Shown: in pieces, positions 1-7,844 of the stretch
Position numbering within the stretch: position 1 is the stretch's first letter
Layout of the letters: every line of letters starts with the position of its first letter
Source: DATKCJ01 sp035513275
GTDB lineage: Bacteria > Verrucomicrobiota > Verrucomicrobiia > Opitutales > Opitutaceae
Assembly (NCBI GenBank): GCA_035513275.1
Contig: DATKCJ010000218.1
Span: 1 to 17,227, forward strand
Direction: 5' to 3'
Length of the DNA stretch: 17,227 nt
Notes under the pieces: generated by a model
What the model was told of the DNA's origin: nothing
Database searches by the model: none
Seen by the model: only the letters and a program-made list of their open reading frames with translations
Translations under genes and position numbers: made by a program

Positions 1-168
1 AATCCGCGCCGACGCGGGCCACGCTGTGAACCCGCGCGCATGCCACGGCAACGCCTCACGCATCGCGATCGCGGCGTTCACCCGGTCGATCAACGAGCGC
101 GGTGCGCGGCGGTTCGGAAGTTCGCTGATGGCCTTGTGGACGAAGTCGTGGAGTGGATCGTTGGACAT
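1..168 (-). CDS. Hypothetical protein, possible sigma-factor partner (C-terminus outside window)
   Basis: An ATG at 166-168 opens a minus-strand frame that runs without a stop to the window edge, giving the first 56 residues (starting MSNDPLHDFVHKAISELPNR). The gene begins 8 bases after the stop of the ECF sigma factor, so the two are probably co-transcribed. The visible part is a charged, cytoplasmic-looking N-terminus (PRSLIDRVNAAIAMREALPW) that reaches a Trp/Pro-rich stretch (GFTAWPASARI). In short Verrucomicrobial proteins such a stretch often precedes a membrane helix. A small membrane protein or anti-sigma factor encoded next to its sigma factor would fit, but no anti-sigma motif (for example HxxxCxxC) is visible. 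Function is inferred from position only. No Shine-Dalgarno sequence is seen. Confidence 0.6.
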   Translation of the reverse strand, partial: MSNDPLHDFVHKAISELPNRRAPRSLIDRVNAAIAMREALPWHARGFTAWPASARI

Positions 169-176
169 GGCGGAAA

Positions 177-785
177 TCAGTTTTGGGTTTGGTGGGCTTC
201 GGATGCGCCGGCGTCGGCCGCGAGCATGAGATGCCGCGCGAGCGCCTGGCGGCCGCGGAGGATGTCTGTCTTCACTTTGCTGAGGGAGACGCCGAGTTTT
301 TCGGCGATCTCATCATAAGGCACGTTTTCGAAATGGAAAAGCACCAGGGGCACGCGCTGGTGTTCGGGGAGTTTCTCCAGAGCGCCTTCGACCCACGCGC
401 GGCGCTCGGATGCATCGACCTCGTCGAAGAAATTTTCCGGCGCGGCAAACTCGACCTCGCCTCCGCTGTCCGGGTCCTCATGGTCGCGCACGATCTCCGA
501 GAAAAACCTCCAGCGCTTCCGGTAGCGCGAGAGATGGTTGAGGCTCATGTTCGTCGCAACCGTCTTGAGCCAGCCGCCCGCGGTCGGGCTCTCGCGCAGA
601 TCGTCGAACCGCTCGTAGGCCTTCAGGAAAACGTCCTGCGACACGTCCTCGGCCTGGGCGGAGTTGCCCAGTAACCGGACCGCGGTGCTGTAGACCATGT
701 CCTGATAGTTTTGCATAAACGTCGTGAAGTCAGCGTGATCGCTCATTCCGGCGACTTGGCGCGAATTGGTATCATGCTTTCTCAC
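177..785 (-). CDS. RNA polymerase sigma factor, ECF/sigma-70 family
   Basis: Directs RNA polymerase to a specific promoter set. Residues about 22-100 form sigma region 2, with the core-binding stretch AQAEDVSQDVFLKAYERF and then GGWLKTVATNMSLNHLSRYR, the usual -10 recognition part. Residues about 130-185 form region 4 (LPEHQRVPLVLFHFENVPYDEIAEKLGVS-type helix-turn-helix, then KVKTDILRGRQALARHL). At about 200 aa the length is normal for ECF sigma factors. Two starts are possible: GTG at 783-785, with AAGGTG eight bases upstream, or ATG at 744-746 (MSDHADFTTF), which matches family N-termini better but lacks a spaced Shine-Dalgarno. I give the longer form; the first 13 residues are uncertain. 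The gene is divergent from putA (about 220 bases apart) and followed after 8 bases by a small unknown gene. The regulated stress or signal cannot be read from sequence. Confidence 0.9.
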   Translation of the reverse strand: MRKHDTNSRQVAGMSDHADFTTFMQNYQDMVYSTAVRLLGNSAQAEDVSQDVFLKAYERFDDLRESPTAGGWLKTVATNMSLNHLSRYRKRWRFFSEIVRDHEDPDSGGEVEFAAPENFFDEVDASERRAWVEGALEKLPEHQRVPLVLFHFENVPYDEIAEKLGVSLSKVKTDILRGRQALARHLMLAADAGASEAHQTQN

Positions 786-1006
786 AACGATAACACCTTG
801 GGATTAGGGAAAGTCGCAAGAAACCGGGGCCCGGGCAATCCAATCATCGCCCTCTGCCCCATTCCCAAGGTCATCAGCTTCGCTAAACGGACCCTCGGGG
901 CAAGGTGATACAAGCTCCCGCGCGCCCCCGCGGGTCCCGGTGCGCTTGCCTCAGGCGCCGCAAATCGCCGATTGTGGACCCTATCCCAGAATCTCCGACG
1001 AACCCC

Positions 1007-4000
1007 ATGTCCACCACAACGATCCCGCGCAACGCCACGCCCACCAGCATCGACGAAGCCACGCGATCCAAGGGCGAGGAAATCTTCGCCCTCATGGAGG
1101 AGCACCCGAGTCCCGGCATCTTCTCCAAGAGGGGCGCCTACGCGCGCATGATGGAGTGGTCGATGAAGGACCCGGCCTTCAAGGCCCAGCTCTTCCGCTT
1201 CGTCGACGTCCTTCCCTCGCTCAATTCCTCCGCCGAGATCGTCCGCCACCTGCAGGAATATCTCGGCGACAAGGCCGTCGAGCTGAACCCCGCGCTGCGC
1301 GCCGGTCTCGCCGCGTCGTCGTTCGCGCCCGCGCTCGTCGCCGGTCCGGTGAAGTCGCAGATCGTCGACATGGCCAGCCAGTTCGTGCCTGGCGAGACGG
1401 GCGAGGATCTCATCAAACAAATCCGCCGAAACGCAGAGCTCGGTTATGCGACAACGATCGACCTGCTCGGCGAGACCGTCGTCAGCGACGACGAGGCCGA
1501 CGTCTTCCTGCAACGCAACCTCGAGGTGCTCGATTCCGTTTCCAAGTTTCTCGCGAAGGAGCCCCAAGCGCCATTCTCCGACATCGGACCGAACGGCACG
1601 CTCCCGCGTCTGAATCTCTCGGTGAAAATCTCCGCGCTCACGCCGGAAGTTCATCCGGCCGATCCGGAGAATTCGATCGACGCGCTCAAGCACCGCCTGC
1701 GTCCGATCCTGCGTCGCGCCGCCGAAGTCGGAGCCCTTATCAACTTCGACATGGAGAGCTACAAGCTGAAGGACCTCACGCTCGCCCTCTTCAAGTCGAT
1801 CTTCGAGGAGCCGGAGTTCCGCCAGCGGCCTGCGATTGGAATCGCGCTCCAAGCCTACCTTCGTGATTGCGAGCGCGACTTGCACGACCTCGTCGCGTGG
1901 GCACGCGCCAACAAGCGACTGCTCAACATCCGCCTCGTGAAAGGCGCGTATTGGGATTACGAGACAATCCTCGCGCAGCAGCGCGAATGGCCCTCGCCCG
2001 TGTGGTCGAGGAAGCCCGAGTCCGACGCGGCCTTCGAGAAGCTCACAATCTTCCTCCTCGAGAACATCGACATCATCACGCCGAACTTCGCCTCGCACAA
2101 CGTGCGCTCGTGCGCGCACGCGATCGCGCAGGCCAACCGACTCGGCATCGATCCGCGCGCCTACGAATTCCAGGCGCTCTACGGCATGGCCGACGAACTG
2201 AAGTCCGCGCTCCTGCGGATGGGACACCGCGTGCGCGAATACTGCGCGATCGGCGAGCTGCTGCCGGGCATGGCCTACCTCGTGCGCCGACTCCTCGAGA
2301 ATACTTCCAACGAGGGTTTCCTCCGCATCAAGAACATGGGCGAGGCGACGAAGGAGCAGCTCCTTGGCGATCCCGCGCTCGCAATCGCATCCGCGCCCGA
2401 GCCGCTCGCGCGCAAGGATCGTCCCGCGGGCACGTTCATCAACGCCGCTAACACCGACTACACGATCGCCGCAAACCGCGCGGCACAGCTCGAAGCGTTA
2501 AAGAAGTTCGAGTCCACGCAGCTCGGCCGGAAATGGCCGGTGATCATCAACGGCAAAAAGGTCACCGACCGCCCGTTCCTTCCGTCGGTGAATCCCGCGC
2601 GTCCCGCACAGGTGATCGGCTATTGGGCAAAGGGAACCGTGCAGGATGCCGACGATGCAGTCGCCGCGTCCGTCGCGTTCTTCCCGAAGTGGCGCGCCAC
2701 GCCCGTCGACGAGCGCGCACAAATGCTCGAACGCGCAGCCGACCTCATGGAGTCGCGCAGGCTCGAGATCAATTCGTTGCTGATCCTCGAAGGCGCGAAG
2801 CCGTGGGTCGAGGCCGACGGCGACACTTCGGAAGCGATCGACTTCCTGCGCTTCTATGCGCTCGAGATTCGCCGCATGGCAAAGCCAGTCGTCACACAGC
2901 ACGTGCCCGGCGAAAAGTGCGTGCAGGTTTGGACGCCGCGCGGCGTCGGTGTATCCGTCGCGCCGTGGAATTTCCCACTCGCGATTCTCACCGGTCTCAC
3001 GGTGGCGCCACTCGTCGCGGGAAATTGCATGATCATCAAGCCGGCGCGGCAGACGTCGATCATCGGCGCGTTCCTGATGGAAATCCTCGTCGAGGCCGGC
3101 GTGCCCGCGGGCGCGCTGCACTACCTGCCCTGCTCCGGAGCCGACGCCGGTGCTCATCTTGTCGCGCATCCGAAGATCGATTTCATCGCGTTCACCGGAT
3201 CGCGCGAAGTCGGCCTTGGCATCTGGGAAGAGGCCGGCAAGACGCGGCCCGGCCAGGCGAATCTCAAGAAGGTCGTGTGCGAGATGGGCGGCAAGAACGC
3301 CATGATCATCGACAACGATGCGGATCTCGACGAGGCGATCCCCGCCGCGCTCTACAGCGCATTTGGTTTCGCGGGACAAAAATGCTCCGCGCTCTCGCGG
3401 TTGATCGTGCTCGAGGGCGTGCACGACAAATTCGTCGAGCGTTTCCTCGCCGCGTGTCCGACGATTCCTGTCGGCGATCCGTCGCTTCCAGGCACATTTG
3501 TGAATCCAGTGATCGACGAGGCCGCGCAGCGCACGATCCTCGGCTACATCGAGGCGGGAAAGAAGGAATCGAAACTCGCGTGGCAGGCCGAGCTCTCCCC
3601 GGAGCAGATCGCGAGCAAAGGCTACTACGTGCCGCCGACTGTCTTCACAGGCTGCAAACCGGATCACAAAATCGTGCGCGAAGAAATCTTCGGCCCTGTG
3701 CTCGCGATCTTGAAGGCGAAGGATCTAGACGAGGCGTTCGCGATGGCGAACGACAACGACTACGCGCTCACCGGCGGATTCTTTTCGCGTAGTCCGCGGG
3801 CACTCGAGCGCGCGAAGTCGGAGTTCCTCGTCGGCAATCTCTACCTGAATCGCGGCTGCACCGGCGCGATCGTGCAGCGGCATCCATTCGGCGGATTCAA
3901 GATGAGCGGCGGCGGCACGAAGGCCGGCGGGCGCGAGTATCTCGAGAACTTCATGTTCCCGCGCTTGATCGCAGAGAACGTCATGCGCCGCGGTTTCACG

Positions 4001-4018
4001 CCGCCGGACGAAGATTGA
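1007..4018 (+). CDS. putA: Bifunctional proline dehydrogenase / L-glutamate gamma-semialdehyde (P5C) dehydrogenase
   Basis: Oxidises proline to glutamate in two steps: an FAD-dependent proline dehydrogenase passes electrons to quinone, and an NAD+-dependent aldehyde dehydrogenase oxidises the intermediate, usually channelled inside the protein. The PRODH barrel spans about residues 130-460, with SVKISAL (Lys207), RLVKGAYWDYE (Lys312) and the proline-binding Arg pair in YLVRRLLEN (Arg427, Arg428). The P5CDH part spans about 500-990, with PWNFPLAI, FTGSREVG, the general base Glu759 in CEMGGKN and catalytic Cys793 in GQKCSALSR. At 1003 aa it matches the short PutA type that lacks the N-terminal ribbon-helix-helix repressor domain, so it probably does not repress its own gene. 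The ATG at 1007 was chosen because homology-like sequence starts there; a GTG at 905 would add 34 low-complexity residues. No clear Shine-Dalgarno. It is convergent with the next gene. Confidence 0.96.
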   Translation: MSTTTIPRNATPTSIDEATRSKGEEIFALMEEHPSPGIFSKRGAYARMMEWSMKDPAFKAQLFRFVDVLPSLNSSAEIVRHLQEYLGDKAVELNPALRAGLAASSFAPALVAGPVKSQIVDMASQFVPGETGEDLIKQIRRNAELGYATTIDLLGETVVSDDEADVFLQRNLEVLDSVSKFLAKEPQAPFSDIGPNGTLPRLNLSVKISALTPEVHPADPENSIDALKHRLRPILRRAAEVGALINFDMESYKLKDLTLALFKSIFEEPEFRQRPAIGIALQAYLRDCERDLHDLVAWARANKRLLNIRLVKGAYWDYETILAQQREWPSPVWSRKPESDAAFEKLTIFLLENIDIITPNFASHNVRSCAHAIAQANRLGIDPRAYEFQALYGMADELKSALLRMGHRVREYCAIGELLPGMAYLVRRLLENTSNEGFLRIKNMGEATKEQLLGDPALAIASAPEPLARKDRPAGTFINAANTDYTIAANRAAQLEALKKFESTQLGRKWPVIINGKKVTDRPFLPSVNPARPAQVIGYWAKGTVQDADDAVAASVAFFPKWRATPVDERAQMLERAADLMESRRLEINSLLILEGAKPWVEADGDTSEAIDFLRFYALEIRRMAKPVVTQHVPGEKCVQVWTPRGVGVSVAPWNFPLAILTGLTVAPLVAGNCMIIKPARQTSIIGAFLMEILVEAGVPAGALHYLPCSGADAGAHLVAHPKIDFIAFTGSREVGLGIWEEAGKTRPGQANLKKVVCEMGGKNAMIIDNDADLDEAIPAALYSAFGFAGQKCSALSRLIVLEGVHDKFVERFLAACPTIPVGDPSLPGTFVNPVIDEAAQRTILGYIEAGKKESKLAWQAELSPEQIASKGYYVPPTVFTGCKPDHKIVREEIFGPVLAILKAKDLDEAFAMANDNDYALTGGFFSRSPRALERAKSEFLVGNLYLNRGCTGAIVQRHPFGGFKMSGGGTKAGGREYLENFMFPRLIAENVMRRGFTPPDED

Positions 4019-4066
4019 AGCGGCGCTAGTTTTCCCAACCGCTAGTTTGCGTGGTCTCTCCTGGCT

Positions 4067-4798
4067 TCACTCAGGCAACCCGCGCGTGTTGGCCGCGATC
4101 ACGTTGTCGGGGTGCGGCGTTACGCGTTGGAATTCGCTGAACTCATACTCCAGCCTTTCGCCAAGCTTGTTGAGCACGACATTCGCGGTGCCGTCGGGCC
4201 GGGAGGAAGCTGGTTCGGAGGCATCGTCGTTTTGTTCAGATGGATTCATCTGAAGGTCGAAATCCAAATCCAAGACCTTGGCCAGACCCAGCCACACGCG
4301 AAAGGGCTCATCGATACTTGCAACGACAACTTCCAAGCCAAACGTCTCCCTGTTGACGGTCACTCGCAGATGCACCTTGTCGATCGGGAAGAGCCATTTA
4401 TTCCCGCTACGAAGCGGCACCCGATAGCTGACTGTCTGGGAGGTCTGCTGCACGATTGTTGCTCGATCAAGGTCGAGATACTCGGACATGGGCTTGCCAG
4501 GGTTCTTGCGTTTCTTGGTCTTCCGCTTTTGCCAGTCCGCCCGCTTCTCTTCGGCCGGTGGCTTGCCGTCCACGAGTAACAATTCCCAACGCCCTGTCCC
4601 GGGTTTGGAAGGATCATAGCGTTCGCGGCGTTCCTCCTTCACCTTTCCGCCGTCGAATTCGCGCACTTCCAGCGTGAACGCCCACTTGTCCCTCTCTCCC
4701 AACCAATTTTCCGCAGCCTTGTTGAGCAATTCCGGCACCTCGGCGCGAACCACGGTCGCCACCAATCCAGACAAAAACAGAAGGTGAATCCATCGCAT
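4067..4798 (-). CDS. Exported hypothetical protein, possible LolA-like fold
   Basis: 243 aa. The first residues MRWIHLLFLSGLVATVVRAE make a standard Sec signal peptide with cleavage after VRA, so the mature protein is periplasmic or outer-membrane associated. The start is well supported: GGAGG lies eight bases before the ATG at 4796-4798, and an upstream TTG would swallow that site. The mature part begins ELLNKAAENWLGERDKWAFT and alternates short strands (YLDLDRATIVQQ, VSYRVPL, KVHLRVTVNRE, FGLEVVVASID) with a very basic stretch (EEKRADWQKRKTKKRKNPGK, about residues 85-105). The strand-rich layout resembles LolA/LppX-type lipid-binding proteins, but no family motif is certain. The C-terminal third is acidic and low in complexity. 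It is convergent with putA; 124 bases, including a terminator, separate it from the next upstream gene. Confidence 0.8.
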   Translation of the reverse strand: MRWIHLLFLSGLVATVVRAEVPELLNKAAENWLGERDKWAFTLEVREFDGGKVKEERRERYDPSKPGTGRWELLLVDGKPPAEEKRADWQKRKTKKRKNPGKPMSEYLDLDRATIVQQTSQTVSYRVPLRSGNKWLFPIDKVHLRVTVNRETFGLEVVVASIDEPFRVWLGLAKVLDLDFDLQMNPSEQNDDASEPASSRPDGTANVVLNKLGERLEYEFSEFQRVTPHPDNVIAANTRGLPE

Positions 4799-4872
4799 TG
4801 GGCGGGCCTCCAAGACCTAAAGTTATCGACCCCCTCCCCCGCGTTCGGTGCCAACATCCCCACTCCAGAAAA

Positions 4873-4912
4873 TAATCGGCCGCCCCCCTTTCGAGGGGCG
4901 GCCGTTGTTTTC
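4873..4912 (-). terminator. Rho-independent terminator (works in either direction)
   Basis: A perfect 10-bp stem (CGGCCGCCCC at 4877-4886 with GGGGCGGCCG at 4895-4904, loop of 8) lies 18 bases beyond the stop of the TonB-domain gene at 4923. Read on the minus strand it is followed by ATTATTTTCT; on the plus strand by TTGTTTTCTGTTTT. It most likely ends the TonB-domain transcript and shields the exported-protein gene downstream. Confidence 0.85.
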
Positions 4913-4922
4913 TGTTTTATCC

Positions 4923-5318
4923 TCAGCGCATGGCTACCAGCGCGTCATCCTCATAGCGGATGATACGAACCGGCAGGATCACCTTCGATGTGACCGCCTT
5001 GCCATCCTTCAGCAGCGGACGAAACCGCCACTGACTGACTGCTTTGGCCAGGGATGCCTCGAGCGGGGCATCGCCTGTGTCCGCCACCGAGATATCGCGG
5101 GGGACACCCGCTGTATCGACGACGAACTTCACCTCGACTTCCACCGAGCTTTCCACACTCGGAACGTCCGGCGTGATCGCCTTAACGGGCACCGGCATGT
5201 CGGTGCGCGTCGAGAACGATTCGACGTAACTTTCCTCGTAGGACTTGGCGGTCGCCGCCGAAACGGCGATCCAGGTGCCTAGGCTGAGCATGACTGCGAC
5301 TCTTACGGGTCGTTTCAT
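4923..5318 (-). CDS. Small periplasmic TonB C-terminal-domain protein
   Basis: 131 aa with an N-terminal signal peptide (MKRPVRVAVMLSLGTWIAVS, cleavage near ATA-KS) and then a single TonB-C-type domain, about residues 45-125. The landmarks are PDVPSVESSVEVEVKFVVDTAGVPRD-type strands, AVSQWRFRPLLKDGKAV and a final strand VILPVRIIRY. In full TonB this domain contacts outer-membrane receptors and an N-terminal membrane anchor couples to ExbB/ExbD. Here the Pro-rich linker is missing and the hydrophobic N-terminus looks cleavable, so energy transduction is unlikely. Such stand-alone TonB-C proteins are common in Verrucomicrobiota and their function is not known. The ATG at 5316-5318 has GGGGGA eight bases upstream. 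The gene is monocistronic: a long leader lies upstream and a terminator 18 bases past the stop. Confidence 0.85.
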   Translation of the reverse strand: MKRPVRVAVMLSLGTWIAVSAATAKSYEESYVESFSTRTDMPVPVKAITPDVPSVESSVEVEVKFVVDTAGVPRDISVADTGDAPLEASLAKAVSQWRFRPLLKDGKAVTSKVILPVRIIRYEDDALVAMR

Positions 5319-5728
5319 TGTACTAATCCCCCGCGTGAGCAGGGTTTCCTTTCTGGTTCAGGTTCCCACCGGCACAACCGGCATCCGGCAGCAGCCGGGA
5401 TACCGGTGCAACCGATGGATCTGGCCCCGGCATCCCTCGCGGGAAACCGAGACCAAAGCCGTGGCATTTGGGGCCAAAACCAAACGAATTGAACCGTTCG
5501 TTTGCAGCCAAAGTCCGAATGGGCCGCAGCGTGTGCGCGCCCGGTCAAAAGAACGTGTGTGAATTCACGGATGCACGACCTCGTTGCAAGCACGCGCTGC
5601 CCGCGCGGCTCAGGTATAAGAACGCAAAAATGTTACGAGCATTGTCACAATCACCGAGCACCTTCGGTGCCATGGGTCGTGGTGCGCATGCAGTGGAGAC
5701 ACTTAACCCGGATTCGTCCCACTTCCCT
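5319..5728. other. Non-coding region with hairpins, leader of the TonB-domain gene
   Basis: No gene is supported here; the short frames lack family features. On the minus strand the part next to the TonB-domain gene can form an interrupted hairpin at 5378-5406 (CCGGCATCCGGC against GCCGGGATACCGG, with one wobble and one bulge). A smaller hairpin, GCACC-TTC-GGTGC, lies at 5658-5670. I compared the leader by eye with cobalamin and other common riboswitch cores and found no match. Promoters were not located with confidence. Confidence 0.4.
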
Positions 5729-5822
5729 TGTCATTGCGAGTTCGCCCCGCCTTGGTGGGGCGACCGTGGCAATCCATCCGGGAGTTTAGATGGATTGCTT
5801 CGTCGCTGCTCTCGCAATGACA
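5729..5822. repeat. 94-base palindromic intergenic repeat (GTCATTGCGAG...CTCGCAATGAC type)
   Basis: Ends are a perfect 12-base inverted repeat, TGTCATTGCGAG (5729-5740) and CTCGCAATGACA (5811-5822). Inside lie a second perfect pair, GCAATCCATC (5769-5778) and GATGGATTGC (5789-5798), and a third, CGCCCC (5743-5748) with GGGGCG (5757-5762). The whole element can fold into a branched hairpin. Repeats with this wording (CATTGCGAG, GGCAATCC, GGATTGCTTCGTCGC) are familiar from intergenic regions of unrelated bacteria. It lies 46 bases beyond the stop of pckG, so it is probably transcribed as part of its 3' tail. Confidence 0.85.
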
Positions 5823-5867
5823 GGCAGGATGTGAGGTGTTCACGCGAGAGAGTGTGATGCATCCGCT

Positions 5868-7676
5868 CTACAGCCGGCAAATCAGCAGCTCGCGCTCGTA
5901 GACCATTTCCTTCGGCAGGTGGGCGTGGAGTTCGATGAAGAGCTCTTCATGATCCATGACTTCCTTGCGCCAGGCCGCGCGGTCGACGCTCATGAGCTCG
6001 TCCCAAGTTTCCCTTGGGAAATTCATTCCGGTCCAGTCGATGTCCTCGTAGCGCGGCACCCAGCCGATCGGAGTTTCTCTGCCGGGTGTGCGGCCGCGTG
6101 CGCGGTCGACGATCCACTTCAAAATGCGCATGTTGTCTCCGAAACCGGGCCAGATGAATTTCCCGTCGGCGCCCTTGCGAAACCAGTTCACGTTGAAGAC
6201 GCGCGGTGTCTCGTCGAGTTGGCGCTGCATGCTGATCCAGTGGCGGAAATAGTCGCCCATGTGGTAGCCGCAGAAAGGCAGCATCGCCATCGGGTCGCGA
6301 CGCACCTTGCCCACGGTGCCCGCGGCGGCGGCGGTCGTCTCCGAGCCCATCGTGGCGCCCATGTAGACGCCGCTGGACCACTTGAACGCCTGGTAGACAA
6401 GCGGCATCGTGGTGGCGCGGCGTCCGCCGAAGATGATCGCGCTGATCGGCACGCCGTCAGGATTCTCCCAATCCGGATCGACGCTCGGGCACTGCGCCAT
6501 CGGTGCGGTGAAGCGCGCATTTGGGTGGGCGGCGTTGCGCCCGCTATCGGGAGTCCACGGCTGGCCCTGCCAGTCGGTGAGTTTCGCGGGCGGCTTGTCC
6601 GTCATGCCTTCCCACCACACGTCGCCATCGGGCGTGAGCGCGACGTTCGTGAAGATCGTGTTCTTCGCGATCGTGGCCATCGCGTTCGGATTGCTCTTGG
6701 CCGAGGTTCCCGGAGCCACGCCAAACATCCCGGCCTCGGGGTTGATCGCGTGCAGCCGTCCGTCCTTGCCGGGCTTGATCCATGCGATGTCGTCGCCAAC
6801 CGTCCAGATTTTCCAACCGCTTTCGACAAACGGTTTCGGCGGTATGAGCATCGCGAAGTTCGTCTTGCCACACGCGCTCGGAAACGCGGCGGCGACATAG
6901 GTTTTCTCGCCCGCGGGGTTCTCGACGCCGAGGATGAGCATGTGCTCGGCAAGCCAGCCCTCGTCGCGCGCCATGCAGGATGCGATGCGCAACGCGAAGC
7001 ACTTCTTGCCGAGGAGCGCGTTTCCGCCGTAGCCCGAGCCGTAACTCCATATCTCGCGGGTTTCAGGAAAGTGGACGATGTACTTTTCCGGATTGCAGGG
7101 CCACGGGACGTCCTTCTCGCCCGCCGCTAGCGGCCGGCCGACGGTGTGCATGCACGGCACGACGCGGCGGTCGCCGAGGACATCGAGCACGGGTTTCCCG
7201 ATGCGCGTCATGATCCGCATGTTCACGACCACGTAGGGCGAGTCCGTGAGCTGCACGCCGATGTGCGACATCTCCGAGCCGATCGGGCCCATGCTGAACG
7301 GCAGCACATACATCGTGCGCCCCGCCATGCAGCCGGCGAAGAGATCGCGCAGCTTTTTCTTCATCTCGAAAGGGTTCACCCAGTTGTTCGTCGGGCCGGC
7401 GGCATCCTTCGAGTAGCTGCAAATGAACGTGCGATCCTCCACGCGAGCCACGTCGCCCGGGTCGGAGCGGCAGAGGTAGCTGTTTGGTCGCTTCTTCTGA
7501 TCGAGCTTTATGAACGTGCCCGACTTCACGAGCTGCGCGCAGAGGCGGTCATTCTCAGCCTGCGAGCCGTCGACCCAGTGAATCGCAGCGGGCTGGCAAA
7601 GTGCGGCCATCTTCTCGACCCAGCGGATCAAGTGCTTGTTGTCGGTAAGGGGCCGCGGAGCCTTCCTCTTGTTCAT
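5868..7676 (-). CDS. pckG: Phosphoenolpyruvate carboxykinase (GTP)
   Basis: Converts oxaloacetate plus GTP to phosphoenolpyruvate, CO2 and GDP: the entry to gluconeogenesis, or the reverse anaplerotic reaction. 602 aa, normal for the GTP-dependent family and distinct from the ~530-aa ATP enzyme. Landmarks in order are SMGPIGSEMSHIGVQLTDSP, YGSGYGGNALLGKKCFALRI, the kinase-1a loop FPSACGKTNFAM with the family-specific Cys269, kinase-2 TVGDDIAWI with Asp295 and Asp296, NPNAMATIAKNTIFTNVAL, and the guanine-pocket region FKWSSGVYMGATMGSETTAA. The start was set at ATG 7674-7676 (MNKRKAPRP), where family similarity begins; the open frame extends 59 codons further with no homology-like content. No Shine-Dalgarno is visible. 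It is divergent from the DUF481 gene (168 bases between starts). A palindromic repeat follows its stop. Confidence 0.96.
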   Translation of the reverse strand: MNKRKAPRPLTDNKHLIRWVEKMAALCQPAAIHWVDGSQAENDRLCAQLVKSGTFIKLDQKKRPNSYLCRSDPGDVARVEDRTFICSYSKDAAGPTNNWVNPFEMKKKLRDLFAGCMAGRTMYVLPFSMGPIGSEMSHIGVQLTDSPYVVVNMRIMTRIGKPVLDVLGDRRVVPCMHTVGRPLAAGEKDVPWPCNPEKYIVHFPETREIWSYGSGYGGNALLGKKCFALRIASCMARDEGWLAEHMLILGVENPAGEKTYVAAAFPSACGKTNFAMLIPPKPFVESGWKIWTVGDDIAWIKPGKDGRLHAINPEAGMFGVAPGTSAKSNPNAMATIAKNTIFTNVALTPDGDVWWEGMTDKPPAKLTDWQGQPWTPDSGRNAAHPNARFTAPMAQCPSVDPDWENPDGVPISAIIFGGRRATTMPLVYQAFKWSSGVYMGATMGSETTAAAAGTVGKVRRDPMAMLPFCGYHMGDYFRHWISMQRQLDETPRVFNVNWFRKGADGKFIWPGFGDNMRILKWIVDRARGRTPGRETPIGWVPRYEDIDWTGMNFPRETWDELMSVDRAAWRKEVMDHEELFIELHAHLPKEMVYERELLICRL

Positions 7677-7781
7677 CGCGGCAGGTTGAAAGGGCGCGCT
7701 AGGCCTTGCAAACGGGAAAACCCCTCTTCTTTGCGGCCGCACTCGCTGGAAGTGCCGTCCGAAAGTCCACGGTGGAAATCC

Positions 7782-7811
7782 TTGCAACCCACGAAGACCG
7801 CTTGCTAGGTC
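7782..7811 (+). promoter_or_regulatory. Possible promoter of the DUF481 gene
   Basis: TTGCAA at 7782-7787 and TAGGTC at 7806-7811 are 18 bases apart and would start transcription near 7818, leaving a leader of about 27 bases before the ATG at 7845. The -10 box is poor, so this is only a candidate from spacing. Confidence 0.25.
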
Positions 7812-7844
7812 ATCACCTCTTAGTCTCGCAAATTCGAACCGACC

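Noticed and set aside
905..1006. N-terminal 34-residue extension of PutA from a GTG start
   Set aside because: Arg/Pro/Cys-rich sequence with no resemblance to the ribbon-helix-helix domain of long PutA proteins; the ATG at 1007 fits the short PutA type.
782..2227. 481-codon open frame on the minus strand opposite putA
   Set aside because: It mirrors the codon pattern of putA in high-GC DNA, is rich in Arg/Asp/Glu without domain motifs, and overlaps a well-supported gene completely. The same applies to 2498-3667 (minus), 2533-3792 (plus) and 1867-2451 (plus).
4019..4066. Terminator between putA and the convergent exported-protein gene
   Set aside because: Only a direct repeat of GCTAGTTT and no stable stem followed by a T-run could be found.
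5319..5420. Riboswitch in the long leader of the TonB-domain gene
   Set aside because: GC-rich hairpins are present, but no conserved core (for example the cobalamin box) could be matched by eye.
5323..5511. 62-codon minus-strand frame in the leader of the TonB-domain gene
   Set aside because: Tempting as a leader peptide, but the translation is Gly/Pro-rich from hairpin DNA, with no run of a regulatory amino acid and no ribosome site.
5919..7130. 403-codon plus-strand open frame opposite pckG
   Set aside because: Shadow of a certain gene; the Arg/Ala/His-rich translation has no recognisable domain. The frame at 7146-7808 is the same kind of shadow.
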